Assembly (NCBI RefSeq): GCF_009863985.1
Contig: NZ_WEZT01000018.1
Location: 120,387-176,456 of the forward strand
Reading direction: 5' to 3'
Length of the DNA: 56,070 bases
Source: Furfurilactobacillus milii
GTDB taxonomy: Bacteria; Bacillota; Bacilli; Lactobacillales; Lactobacillaceae
The translations under genes were made by a program, and so were the position numbers. The notes beneath the pieces were generated by a model that was given only the letters and a program-made list of their open reading frames with translations, was not told the DNA's origin and searched no databases. Positions 1 to 8,953 of the stretch are shown here, piece after piece (the first letter of the stretch is position 1; each line of letters starts with the position of its first letter).

Positions 1-98
1 AATTAATCAGAGACCACTTAAAATACTTGACTGGCAAACACCTTATCAGATCATGCTGACAAATTTGTCCAAAAATTCGGATTAAATTTGCAATCTAC
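1..98 (+). mobile_element. IS30-family element, right end (partial)
   Basis: The first ~96 bp are the 3' end of a transposase frame plus a terminal inverted repeat at about 74-98. Its reverse complement (agattgcaaatttaatccga) matches the IS left end at 55977 (agattgtaaaattaatccga) with 2 mismatches in 20. The element continues to the left, outside the window. Its outer edge falls inside a membrane-protein frame that resumes at 99. I can define the IS edge only to within about 3 bp. Confidence 0.8.
2..85 (+). CDS. IS30-family transposase, C-terminal fragment
   Basis: Open frame from the window edge to a TAA at 83-85. It contains NQRPLKILDWQTPYQIM, which matches the usual C-terminal tail of IS30-family DDE transposases (NxRPxKxLxWxTPYE). 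Only 27 residues are present, so the catalytic domain lies outside the window. The gene would catalyse copy-out transposition of the element whose terminal repeat follows directly. Whether the full copy is intact cannot be judged. Confidence 0.75.
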   Translation: MNQRPLKILDWQTPYQIMLTNLSKNSD

Positions 99-380
99 CT
101 AATTGCCTTCGCTTTTATCGGCGTGTACGCGTTTGGCGCCTATCACGGTATTCGTGATGGTGATCCGGAAATGGTCGTTCGACTGGCACTCATCATTGCG
201 AACATGACAATAATTTTCATGACCTTTATCGCATCTGTGATTGGTGACGGAGACGCGGATTTGGCGAAGCATCTGTTTATGGTGCCGTTGTGTACGGATT
301 TGTCATTAGCGTTACTCGTCTCAGACTTGTTGAATCACCGCCTCTGGCATGTATTTGAAATGCGGGGTGGGCAGCGATGA
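99..380 (+). pseudogene. PssA-like polysaccharide membrane protein, 3' part cut by IS30
   Basis: The frame is open straight out of the IS30 terminal repeat, so the GTG at 123 is unlikely to be a real start. About 93 residues remain, with three hydrophobic segments and the motif IGDGDADLAKHLF, which from memory is typical of the C-terminal end of large multi-pass membrane proteins in exopolysaccharide operons (Listeria PssA type). The missing N-terminal part is best explained by the gene at 54754-55976, which stops at an IS30 left end in the same orientation. The stop overlaps the next start (ATGA at 377-380), so translation was coupled to the downstream pss genes. The IS insertion should destroy this protein and could be polar on the operon. 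Confidence 0.75.
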
Positions 381-1966
381 AAAAACGGTTTGGGGCCATT
401 CTGTTGCTCACATTAACAATTTTTGGCTTGCTATCATCTGCATCGGTAACGGCTTCTGCTAGCCAAGTCAGCCATGCGCCCCGTGTATTACTCGCTTACG
501 ATAGCGAAAATCGTGCCAAGGGTGACCAAACAAAAATTGATGCGATGCAGCGATTACTGACATCATTGAACCTTGAAGTTCATACGATTCGCATCGATCA
601 ATATCATACTGGTGATATCAAACGGCTTCATTTTAAAGCTGTTATTACGATGGTGAATTGGTCGCAGGCTAAGCTGACAACAAGTCACTTTGCTCATGAT
701 CGGGCCGCGTTTAAGGGATTAAAGCTTCACATTGGGCCGTCAATGGCTACGGATGAACGGCAGTCACTTGACTTGGCGCTTCGACCGCGTTATCACCAGC
801 AGTACTGGTTAAGCGATCACACGTCATCGGCGCGGCAATTATTATCTTTTAGTGAGTCTTTGGCCGTGACGGCACAGACGCTAGCGACAGTGAAGACATT
901 TGGGACCTTAGTGCCACAAAGTCAAAATGCCCAAAAAGTACCGTACGGCGTCATCAATGGAAACAACGCGTACCTACCTTATCTGACACCAAATGGTCTG
1001 AGTTTCGTTGTTGCCAGTCGGTTAATTGCCCGCTTCTTCGGTCACACGGCGACTTATGCGCCGTTACTGACGATTACGGACGTGACGCCGTTTACGAACA
1101 TGGACTTGTTGCATAAGATGGCTACGGATTTAGAGAATAACGGGATTCCATTTGCCATCAGCACGACCAGCATTTCCGTTAATACTGATTTACCGGCATA
1201 CAAACGGTTCACGAGTGAGCTACAGTGGGTTGAAAATCATGGCGGGGTCGTCTTTCTGCGAACGCCCGTTGTGTATTACCCCAAGGCCAGTACTCAAGGG
1301 CAGCTGACACAGCTGATGCAGACGCAGATTCAGCGGCTTATCGACCGACAAGTGTTTCCAGTCGGTTTAAGTGCGCCCAATTATTGGAATCAGGATTTGG
1401 TTTATCGACCCGCCGCATTGTCATATAGTAACAATGTTATTCTGACGCAGAATCCATCGGAGACAAAGAACGCCGATGCTGATAATACAGCCGGCGTGTA
1501 CAAACGAACATTTTATGGACTACAGGAACAATCGTTAGAGACAGTTCACAATGGGACCAACTTAGCACAAACAGATCTTTCGTTTTCTTCGCCCACAGCG
1601 GTTACGATGACTATGCCTGATAGCCAAAAGGATTTGACGGGGTTAGTCAAACGCGTGAGTGCTGCCAAGGTCAGTTGGTTAGATCCAAGTGCTGGCAAAT
1701 TTAGCGGCACCACAACGGTTGCCAACCAGCGGGCGCACTATCGTAATGGCAATTATTACTTAAACGGGCAGCTAACCGTGGTACCAACGTACAATCCGCC
1801 AAAGCAGACTAAGCCAGCACCAGTTACACCAACTGGCGCATTAAACACATTCTTCAGTGTCGATGGCGTTTTTCTGTTCTTCTTCATGATTGTGTCACTG
1901 ATTGTCCTGTTGGCATTTTATATTGTTGGTCGTCAGGTTTACTGGCGCATGTTTAAAAAGAAGTAG
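377..1966 (+). CDS. DUF2334-type protein of exopolysaccharide operon (PssB-like)
   Basis: A 529-residue exported, membrane-anchored protein. It has a signal peptide (residues 1-28), a large extracellular part and a C-terminal membrane helix (about 497-520) followed by a basic tail. Residues ~225-360 resemble the DUF2334 polysaccharide-deacetylase-like fold: LLTITDVTPF for the first acid motif, then a segment with IPFAIS. The order around it (multi-pass protein, DUF2334, GT2, BcsB-like, degenerate GGDEF) matches the Listeria pssABCDE operon, in which this position is taken by PssB. A role in de-N-acetylating or otherwise trimming the exported polymer is inferred from family and context. The start is the ATG of an ATGA overlap with the upstream gene, preceded by GGGGTGG. 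Confidence 0.75.
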   Translation: MKKRFGAILLLTLTIFGLLSSASVTASASQVSHAPRVLLAYDSENRAKGDQTKIDAMQRLLTSLNLEVHTIRIDQYHTGDIKRLHFKAVITMVNWSQAKLTTSHFAHDRAAFKGLKLHIGPSMATDERQSLDLALRPRYHQQYWLSDHTSSARQLLSFSESLAVTAQTLATVKTFGTLVPQSQNAQKVPYGVINGNNAYLPYLTPNGLSFVVASRLIARFFGHTATYAPLLTITDVTPFTNMDLLHKMATDLENNGIPFAISTTSISVNTDLPAYKRFTSELQWVENHGGVVFLRTPVVYYPKASTQGQLTQLMQTQIQRLIDRQVFPVGLSAPNYWNQDLVYRPAALSYSNNVILTQNPSETKNADADNTAGVYKRTFYGLQEQSLETVHNGTNLAQTDLSFSSPTAVTMTMPDSQKDLTGLVKRVSAAKVSWLDPSAGKFSGTTTVANQRAHYRNGNYYLNGQLTVVPTYNPPKQTKPAPVTPTGALNTFFSVDGVFLFFFMIVSLIVLLAFYIVGRQVYWRMFKKK

Positions 1967-2014
1967 CGGCAAACTCAGCTCAGTCAGTTTGGCATTTTGA
2001 AGGGAGGAACTACC

Positions 2015-3268
2015 ATTAACATTCTCGATATTTTTCTCTTTATTGCGATCTTGGCAATTTGGACCATTTTAATCGTGAATATTATTTTGGTCATTGCAGG
2101 ATACGTCAATTATTTACGCCAGGTGAAAACACCTGCGCGTGAGTTACCGAAAAATGTGCCGTTTGTGTCGGTGATGGTTCCTGCCCACAACGAGGGCATC
2201 GTTATCGTGAAGACGGTTGAGTCGCTATTAAACTTCGATTATCCACACGATCGCTACGAGATCATCATCATCAACGACAATTCAGATGATAATTCGGCTG
2301 AATTGTTGGGCCACTTGCAAAAGCGGTACCCTCATCGTCAGGTTCACGTCATCAATACGGATAAGACTAATGGTGGTAAAGGAAAGTCTAACGCCCTGAA
2401 TATTGGCTTAGCTGCTGCCAAAGGTGATGTCATTTCCATTTATGATGCGGATAACACACCTGAAAGTGGTGCACTTCGAATTCTAGTTGCCGAGTTAATG
2501 GCTGACGACACGCTGGGGGCAGTGATTGGCAAGTTTCGGACACGAAATCGCAATGCAACACTACTTACGCGTTTTATCAACATTGAGACATTGTCCTTTC
2601 AATGGATGGCGCAGGCAGGGCGACAACAGTTATTTCATTTATGCACAATTCCGGGAACCAATTACGTCATTCGTCGATCACTGTTGGAAGAAGTCGGCGG
2701 TTGGGATGTGAAAGCACTTGCCGAAGATACGGAAATCAGTTTTCGGATCTACATGAAGGGCTTTCACATTAAGTTTCAGCCTAAAGCAGTTACTTGGGAG
2801 CAGGAGCCACAAACGTTATCCGTGTGGTTCCATCAACGAACGCGCTGGGTTAAGGGAAATATCTACGTCATCTTAAAGAACACGCATTTGCTATTTACCA
2901 AACGTGGCCGGCCAATTCGTTTCGATCTGTTGTACTTTTTGTCCATTTATTTTCTCCTGATGACGTCGTTAGTTTTATCCGACACCGTATTTGTCCTCTC
3001 GGTAGCGGGTAAGGTTCATTCAAACTTACAGGGGTTCAGCAATTCATTATGGTTGCTGGCAATTGTCCTCTTCGTTGCCAGTACGTACATTACAATCACA
3101 ACGGAGAAGGGCGAGATGAACTTTAGCAACGTTCTCATAATTATTTTGATGTACATCACATACAGTCAAATGTGGCTTGCAGTAGCCGCTTACGGGATGG
3201 TGGGTTATGTTAGAGAGCAGGTTTTTCATAAACAAGCGAAATGGTATAAAACAAAGCGGTACCAGTAG
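2015..3268 (+). CDS. Processive GT2 polysaccharide synthase (PssC/PgaC-like), probable ATT start
   Basis: A membrane glycosyltransferase of about 417 residues. It has an N-terminal helix, a GT-A domain (VMVPAHNEG; IYDADNT as the DxD metal site; AEDTEISF as the acceptor-side acid; QRTRWVKG as the processive QxxRW motif), then three or four C-terminal membrane helices. It should polymerise a nucleotide-sugar on the cytoplasmic face and pass the chain out with the BcsB-like partner. The start is odd. No ATG lies before the catalytic domain. A strong ribosome binding site (AAGGGAGGA, 2000-2008) sits 6-7 nt before ATT at 2015, giving a protein beginning (M)NILDIF. A TTG at 1997 is in frame but overlaps the ribosome binding site. 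Its 3' end overlaps the next gene by 62 bp. Confidence 0.85.
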   Translation: MNILDIFLFIAILAIWTILIVNIILVIAGYVNYLRQVKTPARELPKNVPFVSVMVPAHNEGIVIVKTVESLLNFDYPHDRYEIIIINDNSDDNSAELLGHLQKRYPHRQVHVINTDKTNGGKGKSNALNIGLAAAKGDVISIYDADNTPESGALRILVAELMADDTLGAVIGKFRTRNRNATLLTRFINIETLSFQWMAQAGRQQLFHLCTIPGTNYVIRRSLLEEVGGWDVKALAEDTEISFRIYMKGFHIKFQPKAVTWEQEPQTLSVWFHQRTRWVKGNIYVILKNTHLLFTKRGRPIRFDLLYFLSIYFLLMTSLVLSDTVFVLSVAGKVHSNLQGFSNSLWLLAIVLFVASTYITITTEKGEMNFSNVLIIILMYITYSQMWLAVAAYGMVGYVREQVFHKQAKWYKTKRYQ

Positions 3269-5359
3269 GGGATTGTCGTTGCTGTGGCTGGTACTCACGC
3301 TCGCGGTTAGTTTGGTCATCACAATAATGCCGGCAAAGGCTGCTGATGAACAGACGTACACGCAGCCGTTTCAAAACAGCACCACAACGTTGTCAGGTAA
3401 TTCAATTACCGCCAATACGTACTTTATCAAGATGGATTACTGGGACGTTAAACAGGCGACGTTGAATCTAAACTATCAGGTTAGCCAGTTAACTAACGGT
3501 GACACCTCCGACGTTACTGTCTCGATTAATGGTGTTAAATTTCATTCGTTCAGGCCTGAAAATAAGTCTGGTTTGCAAACGAAGAGTGTCGACATTCCGA
3601 CCCGTTTGCTCAGTGGCACGAACAATATTAAGATCAGTGGTCAGATTTTAAATTCTGACGGGAGTAAGGCCGAAGTGGCACAAACGCCAGCTAACTGGTT
3701 CACGTTGTACAGTGGTGCCAACGTCAACTTTCGGTATGTGTTGAAGGATCCGGAAACGGCCATTAAATCGTTCTACGATCATTTCAGTGGGCCGGATACC
3801 ATCGTGAACCACAACTCGGTTATTTCTGTGCCAAAGCAGGCGACTAATGATGAGTTAACGGCCAGTATGTACACTTTAGCTGGTTATGCACGGGTGTAAT
3901 TACTACCGAGAATAACCAAATTCCTGTGACTACGTTTGATACGAGTAAGGCTAAGAAAGCTGACTATCAAATCGTCATGGCAACTTATCAGCATCTGCCA
4001 AAGAAATATCAGGCGGCCGTGAGTCGTCAGGATGTTGCCAAACATGCAGTACTTAAAACAATTTATGACGGAAATAAGCATGTACTCTTGGTCACCGCTA
4101 CAACCGGCAAAGATCTGGAAAAGGCGGCGCGGTTTATTGCTAACGCCGAGTTGATGAAGGAAACCAGCGCGGATACTAAAAACGTCTCCGCAGCTACCCA
4201 AACGTTTACGTCCGATCTGCAGTATCAAGGCAGTCGTAAATTAACGTCGACGGGTGATCAAATCACGGGTCCAAAGCATCAGGAGAGTACTTATTTCGTT
4301 AATTTGCCAACGGATCGCACAAATGCGGACGGGAGCAAAATTCGTGTGCACTTCCGGTATGCAAAGAACCTTGATTTCACGCGTTCACTGGCTACCGTTT
4401 ACGTGAACGGTAAGCCGATTGGCAGCAAAAAACTGACTGCGGCCAATGCCGACAATGATCAGCTGACGGTTAACTTGCCAACCGGACAATCGCTTGGCAA
4501 CAGTTTTGTCATTCGGGTAGCGTTCGATCTCGAAATGAAGGATCAAAGCGATAGCGATAATGCGCAGACACCATGGGCGTTCGTGGAACCGGACTCGCGG
4601 GCTTACATCAAGTCCAAGCCAGTTACGGATATTCTCTTTAGCAACTACCCGAGTCTATTTATCAAAAATCAGTCGTTTAACAATTTAGCTATCGTGCGGC
4701 CAAAGACACTGAGCGCGAGCGATTTTACCACAATGACGAACATCTTTAATTTGATTGGCAATTTTGCCCAAAGTAATACTGGTTCAATTCAGTTTTATAC
4801 GAAGACACCGCCTAAGAGCGTTCTTCGCGAGCACCACGTCATTGCGTTTGGCACACCGGCAAACAATAAGTTTATTAAGTCGTTGAATAACAAATTGTAC
4901 TTCCAATACAACAAAAGGTTTACTGGTTTCCTTTCGAACGAGAAACTTAGCATTGAGTCAGCTTATGGCAAAACAGTGGGCACGAATCAACTCTTGCGGT
5001 CACCATGGAATAAGCGGTTAGGCGTGCTCGTCGTCACTGCGGCACACAGTCGTGATGTCGCGATGGCGTCCACACAAATTAACTTCCAGCGCAATATTCA
5101 ACAATATACTGGGGATGCCATTTTGGTGGACCGAGACAATAATCACTACAATTACCGGTTTAAGAAGCAAAAGAATGCTGAAGCTAAACCGACTGTTACG
5201 CAAACGATTCACAAAAACTCGGCACTGGCCATTTACCTTGGTTTGGCATTCTTGATGATTGTGGTCATTGCGTATGCGCTGTTCCTAATGTTCCGGAAGA
5301 ACGGTCAACGAATCGGGAAGGGAGGCCGTTCTCATGAAAAACAATCGTCAGACAAATAA
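3207..5359 (+). pseudogene. BcsB-like exopolysaccharide export protein (PssD-like), frameshifted
   Basis: Two frames together encode one BcsB-like protein of about 717 residues: a signal peptide (MPAKA near residue 45), carbohydrate-binding and jelly-roll-like extracellular domains, a C-terminal membrane helix (about 5215-5295) and a basic tail. The first frame ends at TAA 3897-3899 after YTLAGYARV. The second frame is open from the same point (VITTENNQIPVTTF) and continues to 5359. The shift equals one missing base near 3894-3896. I see no slippery heptamer, so a mutation or sequence error is more likely than programmed frameshifting. BcsB-type proteins work with the GT2 synthase to guide polymer across the envelope, so a true frameshift would probably abolish polymer export. 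The start at 3207 lies inside the synthase gene, and its ribosome binding site is weak. Confidence 0.7.
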
Positions 5360-6197
5360 CGCCAGTTTGATGGCCGATGCTTGTTTATTGGCCTTCCTGG
5401 GATTGATTGCCATTACCGCCATCTTTTTTGGAGCGACGCCAAGCAACCTATTGCTGAATACACTCTATCTGGGCATCAGTGTCGCATTGGTGATGACGAC
5501 GTACTTCTTCAGTTTAACAACCGGGCTGACCTTAAATCTTGTGTTCATGTTTATTCAGGGATTAGTGATGGTGTACCTCAATCTGGTTCAGCATCACACG
5601 GTTAAACTGGCACTAGTCTTTTGGCTAGTCATGCCGCTACTGTTGTCGCTAAGCTTTTATGGCATGACCACGATGCAACGTCGGCTACAGCAACAGAATC
5701 AGCAATTGACAACTGACATGGTTGAGCGTGGGGCGTTTGATGCCCAAACGAACTTGCGAACCACAGTTTCTTATATCGAAGACGCTAATGTGTACCTTGA
5801 AACGCATACTCGTTTTAAGATTCCGGTGACGACAATCATTATCCGCGTACGTTATTACTCCGAACTGGAACGGATGATGGGCGATGAACAGATGGATGCA
5901 CTGATTCGTTTGGTGTCTGACACGATTGTGCAATCAACCCGCGATAATGATATTGGGTACATTTTGGACACCGTGACGCCGACATGGGGAACACTGATGT
6001 TTACCGATGCAGCTGGGGCACGTATCGCTGCTCAGCGGATTCGCGATAACTTCACCAAGGCTGCCAATAGCGCCAAGACGCTAGAAATGATGGAATTGTC
6101 GCTTGTTATTGGGGTAGCTGAGTTTGACGATAACACGATGCACAATCCTTACGACATGATGAATGCTGGTATTAAGGAAACAGAGTACGATGTCTGA
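5334..6197 (+). CDS. Membrane protein with degenerate GGDEF domain, probable c-di-GMP receptor (PssE-like)
   Basis: 287 residues: about four membrane helices (15-105), a short coiled linker (105-125) and a GGDEF-fold domain (125-285). The active-site GGDEF is replaced by DTVTP (residues 212-216), so cyclase activity is not expected. The inhibitory-site motif RxxD is kept (RDND, 203-206) at exactly the usual distance of five residues before the lost signature. This is what is known for Listeria PssE, an I-site c-di-GMP receptor needed for exopolysaccharide synthesis. The inferred job is to bind c-di-GMP and switch on the PssC/PssD complex. The start has a good GGGAGG site and overlaps the preceding gene by 26 bp. 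Confidence 0.8.
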   Translation: MKNNRQTNNASLMADACLLAFLGLIAITAIFFGATPSNLLLNTLYLGISVALVMTTYFFSLTTGLTLNLVFMFIQGLVMVYLNLVQHHTVKLALVFWLVMPLLLSLSFYGMTTMQRRLQQQNQQLTTDMVERGAFDAQTNLRTTVSYIEDANVYLETHTRFKIPVTTIIIRVRYYSELERMMGDEQMDALIRLVSDTIVQSTRDNDIGYILDTVTPTWGTLMFTDAAGARIAAQRIRDNFTKAANSAKTLEMMELSLVIGVAEFDDNTMHNPYDMMNAGIKETEYDV

Positions 6198-6259
6198 TAA
6201 GTGTTGAAACGATATGACTATGAAAAACCGCTACATTAAAGCAGAAAGGAGATCTGGGA

Positions 6260-7414
6260 ATGACATTGACGCACTGGAACCTAAACCCATTGCTGACGGG
6301 ACTGTTCTTTGAACTGGGCATCATCTTCTTGTTTCAAATTCTCGTCCGTCGTATCTGGGTTCACCCTGGACATGATCCTAAATTTTCGTTGAATTATCAG
6401 CAAGGCCGGTTGAAAGTGCTCAGTGTGATTTACTTTGGTCTTCTTGGCATTTATTTCGAATACGCGACGATTCATGTGGGACCCAACTATGCGTTTGTTA
6501 ACATTCGCATGCTGTTGTTAATGTATGTTGTCTTTTTCATTGGCCAACAAACGGCATATATCGTGTTAGCGCTTCAATTTCTGACCAGAATCGTTCTGAT
6601 TGGCGGTACACAGATGGAGCGTTCGCTGCTGTTTCTGGTTTTCTATGCCGTCATTATTGGTTTGCTTGGTGTGGTTCGTCATCGATTGTGGACGTCACGG
6701 ATGCTGACGATTATTGTGACCAGCATAGTGTTCATTCCACTATTTTGGTTACTGGTGTACGTGATGCACTTTCCGATTCAACAAAAAATCACCTTGTCTG
6801 ACATGTATGAGCAGATTGCGATCTTTTGGGTGATGGATATCGTTCTGTATTTCGCCATTATCTTTTTGGATCGAGATAATCGCTCATACGTGCAACGCGT
6901 TCACCAAGCAACCATTGACGAACTAACGGGGCTAGCAAACTATGCTGCGTTTGCGACAACGTTTAATCATACTTATAAGAGTTCTCGTGCGGATAATGAC
7001 CAGCTAATTCTCATTGCGATGGATATCGACCGTTTCAAACGAATTAACGACACCTATGGGCATTTAGGGGGCAATCGCGTTCTGACAACAGTCGGCACCA
7101 TGCTTCGAGAATACGTGGGCAATGACAAAGATATTTCTGTTTATCGGGTTGGTGGTGAAGAGTTTGAGATGTTGCTAACCGGGATGACGATGGAAATGGC
7201 GCGGATGTTAGCCCGCGAAATTCAGGTTAATGCTGAGAATAAGACGGTTGTCTACCAGCATTCACGCATTCAATTTACGATGTCATTTGGTTTGGCACAA
7301 CTGAGAAACGGTGACGATGAGGCTGATCATCTTTATGATCGGGCAGATCGAATGTTGTATCAGTCCAAAGGTCGTGGCCGAAATGAGATCACGACGGATT
7401 TGCAAGAGAACTAG
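6260..7414 (+). CDS. Membrane diguanylate cyclase with intact GGEEF
   Basis: 384 residues: six or seven membrane helices (about 10-210) form a 5TMR/MHYT-like sensor region, then a GGDEF domain (215-380) with DELTGLAN, AMDIDRFKRIND and the intact signature YRVGGEEF (GGEEF at 298-302). It should make c-di-GMP from two GTP. The position where an I-site RxxD would sit (289-292) reads DKDI, so product inhibition through that site is unlikely. It is the last gene of the exopolysaccharide operon, 62 bp after the degenerate receptor, with an AAGGAGAT ribosome binding site. A dedicated cyclase next to its receptor implies local signalling. The minus-strand EAL protein at 50762 is the likely antagonist. 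Confidence 0.88.
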   Translation: MTLTHWNLNPLLTGLFFELGIIFLFQILVRRIWVHPGHDPKFSLNYQQGRLKVLSVIYFGLLGIYFEYATIHVGPNYAFVNIRMLLLMYVVFFIGQQTAYIVLALQFLTRIVLIGGTQMERSLLFLVFYAVIIGLLGVVRHRLWTSRMLTIIVTSIVFIPLFWLLVYVMHFPIQQKITLSDMYEQIAIFWVMDIVLYFAIIFLDRDNRSYVQRVHQATIDELTGLANYAAFATTFNHTYKSSRADNDQLILIAMDIDRFKRINDTYGHLGGNRVLTTVGTMLREYVGNDKDISVYRVGGEEFEMLLTGMTMEMARMLAREIQVNAENKTVVYQHSRIQFTMSFGLAQLRNGDDEADHLYDRADRMLYQSKGRGRNEITTDLQEN

Positions 7415-7579
7415 AGGGGTTCTGGTTCGACGGTTTGGTAAACGGTGTTGGAGTGGTGCACTGGTGGCCGTCAACAGTGACATGCTTCAGTTGATAGCGT
7501 AGCAACGTATGGAATCCACGATTGCTGTGACGAAGTTGCCAGACAATCTAGTCTAGATTTGATTCTCCAGTATGTAACT

Positions 7580-7625
7580 AAAATAGACGTTTTGCACAAA
7601 CTTTCGCGTGCAAAACGTCTATTTT
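7580..7625. terminator. Bidirectional terminator between EPS operon and DUF2075 gene
   Basis: An 18-bp perfect inverted repeat (aaatagacgttttgcac and its complement) with a 10-nt loop. It is A-rich on one side and T-rich on the other, so it can end both the plus-strand exopolysaccharide operon and the minus-strand gene at 7637. The 150 bp between 7415 and 7580 hold no recognisable feature. Confidence 0.85.
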
Positions 7626-7636
7626 GTTTGTTTAGC

Positions 7637-8857
7637 TTATTTTGACGCCGCCAATTCCAACAATCGTTGCCGAAGTGCAGGCTGACTCGCGTAGATATAA
7701 AGACCGTATACACCACGCTTCATTAACACATTGAGCACGTTTAACGTTAGCTGTTCTTTAATTTGCTGGATTGCTTGCGGGTCTGTTAAATCATCACGTC
7801 GTTTGAAGACCTCGGGATCTGTTACTCGCTTAGTGTTGACAGTCATTTGTTGAGTGATTGAATCGTAATCAAACGGCGGACCGAGGATGACACCAACATA
7901 GTTAAGGTCGAAGCCTTGGACAGTGTAAATAGAGCCGACTTCATCGATGGTTTCTGGTTTTTCTGCCCATGAAGTGGCTTGGTAATTATATTGATCCCAC
8001 GGTAATTTAAAGCGTCCTTCTGTTACATAGTGTTTGCCACCATCGAGCCTAGAAGGATAGCCGGATGTTGCGACGATTCGTGAGAGACCAACACGTTGAT
8101 CATCCTGTTTGATACGGTCGTACATCGCCTGGGCGTCATCGAATATGTGCAATTCGAAGTCTTTAGTACTTGCTGGCACAGGTGTGAGTCGGCGGGATGT
8201 CAGATTATCAATCCAATCGACGACGGCTTGATTTGCGTGCATTCGGAATTGTTGGTGAAGCTGATAATCAGCATGCGGGTATGGCGCAATCAGCTGTTGC
8301 AAACGTTGTTCATTCCAAAAGCTTTTGGTTTTTAAGACTTGATACGTATCAAACACTAAGACAACAACCTTCGCTAATTTAATAATCTCTAGTAGCTGAT
8401 TTTGCTGATCAAAGTTATTGTATCTGTCTGGTTTGGACAGCAGTAAGTGAGCTTCGTCAATAATGACGATATCGCTGTGGTGACCGTTCTTATGTGAGCG
8501 GTTAATAAACGAAGTTGGCCGTTCAAAATCCTTTTTCCGTAAGTTAGGGAGCTGACCGGCTAGTTCTTTATAGACTTTGAGAATTTCTGGATGATTCACG
8601 AGAAAAACATTCGTCGTGTCAAACAATGGACTGGTTGAATCGGTGCGCGCAGCGGTTTGAATATCATTGAATAGCTGACTTAAAACAACACTTTTCCCAG
8701 TGCCGGCGTCGCCATGAATTGTAAAGATAGCTGGTTTGTTATCCTCAGCTTGAATATGCGAGTTGCAGAAGTTCTCGATTTTAGTTTTCAGTTTACCCTG
8801 CTCGGTGGATAAGGACTTGAAGGGTGATAACTTATGAATGGCAGAATTTTTAACGAT
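7637..8857 (-). CDS. DUF2075-family P-loop ATPase, probable ATC start
   Basis: About 406 residues, close to the family length. Walker A is GDAGTGKS (residues 49-56 from the ATC start), Walker B/DEAH is VIIDEAHLLLSK, and further helicase-like motifs include QQFRMHANQ. DUF2075 proteins resemble superfamily 1 helicases and nucleic-acid ATPases; their cellular role is unsettled. The start is unusual. AGGAGG at 8867-8872 lies inside the open frame, and the first suitable codon after it is ATC at 8855-8857, 9 nt downstream. In-frame ATGs exist only upstream of or beside the ribosome binding site (8953, 8914, 8899, 8881), and none has a comparable site. The gene is a single transcription unit between two unrelated plus-strand loci. 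Confidence 0.75.
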   Translation of the reverse strand: MVKNSAIHKLSPFKSLSTEQGKLKTKIENFCNSHIQAEDNKPAIFTIHGDAGTGKSVVLSQLFNDIQTAARTDSTSPLFDTTNVFLVNHPEILKVYKELAGQLPNLRKKDFERPTSFINRSHKNGHHSDIVIIDEAHLLLSKPDRYNNFDQQNQLLEIIKLAKVVVLVFDTYQVLKTKSFWNEQRLQQLIAPYPHADYQLHQQFRMHANQAVVDWIDNLTSRRLTPVPASTKDFELHIFDDAQAMYDRIKQDDQRVGLSRIVATSGYPSRLDGGKHYVTEGRFKLPWDQYNYQATSWAEKPETIDEVGSIYTVQGFDLNYVGVILGPPFDYDSITQQMTVNTKRVTDPEVFKRRDDLTDPQAIQQIKEQLTLNVLNVLMKRGVYGLYIYASQPALRQRLLELAASK

Positions 8858-8953
8858 TACGTTCGACCTCCTAGCAGTCATAAAGAGATGACATTGCATA
8901 ATAGTGTACACCATTTTGAAAAATACTGTTCGAAAATAGGTTAACCGGTTCAT

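Noticed and set aside
3880-3905. Programmed -1 frameshift in the BcsB-like gene
   Set aside because: No X-XXY-YYZ slippery heptamer or following stem is visible, and the family is normally one frame.
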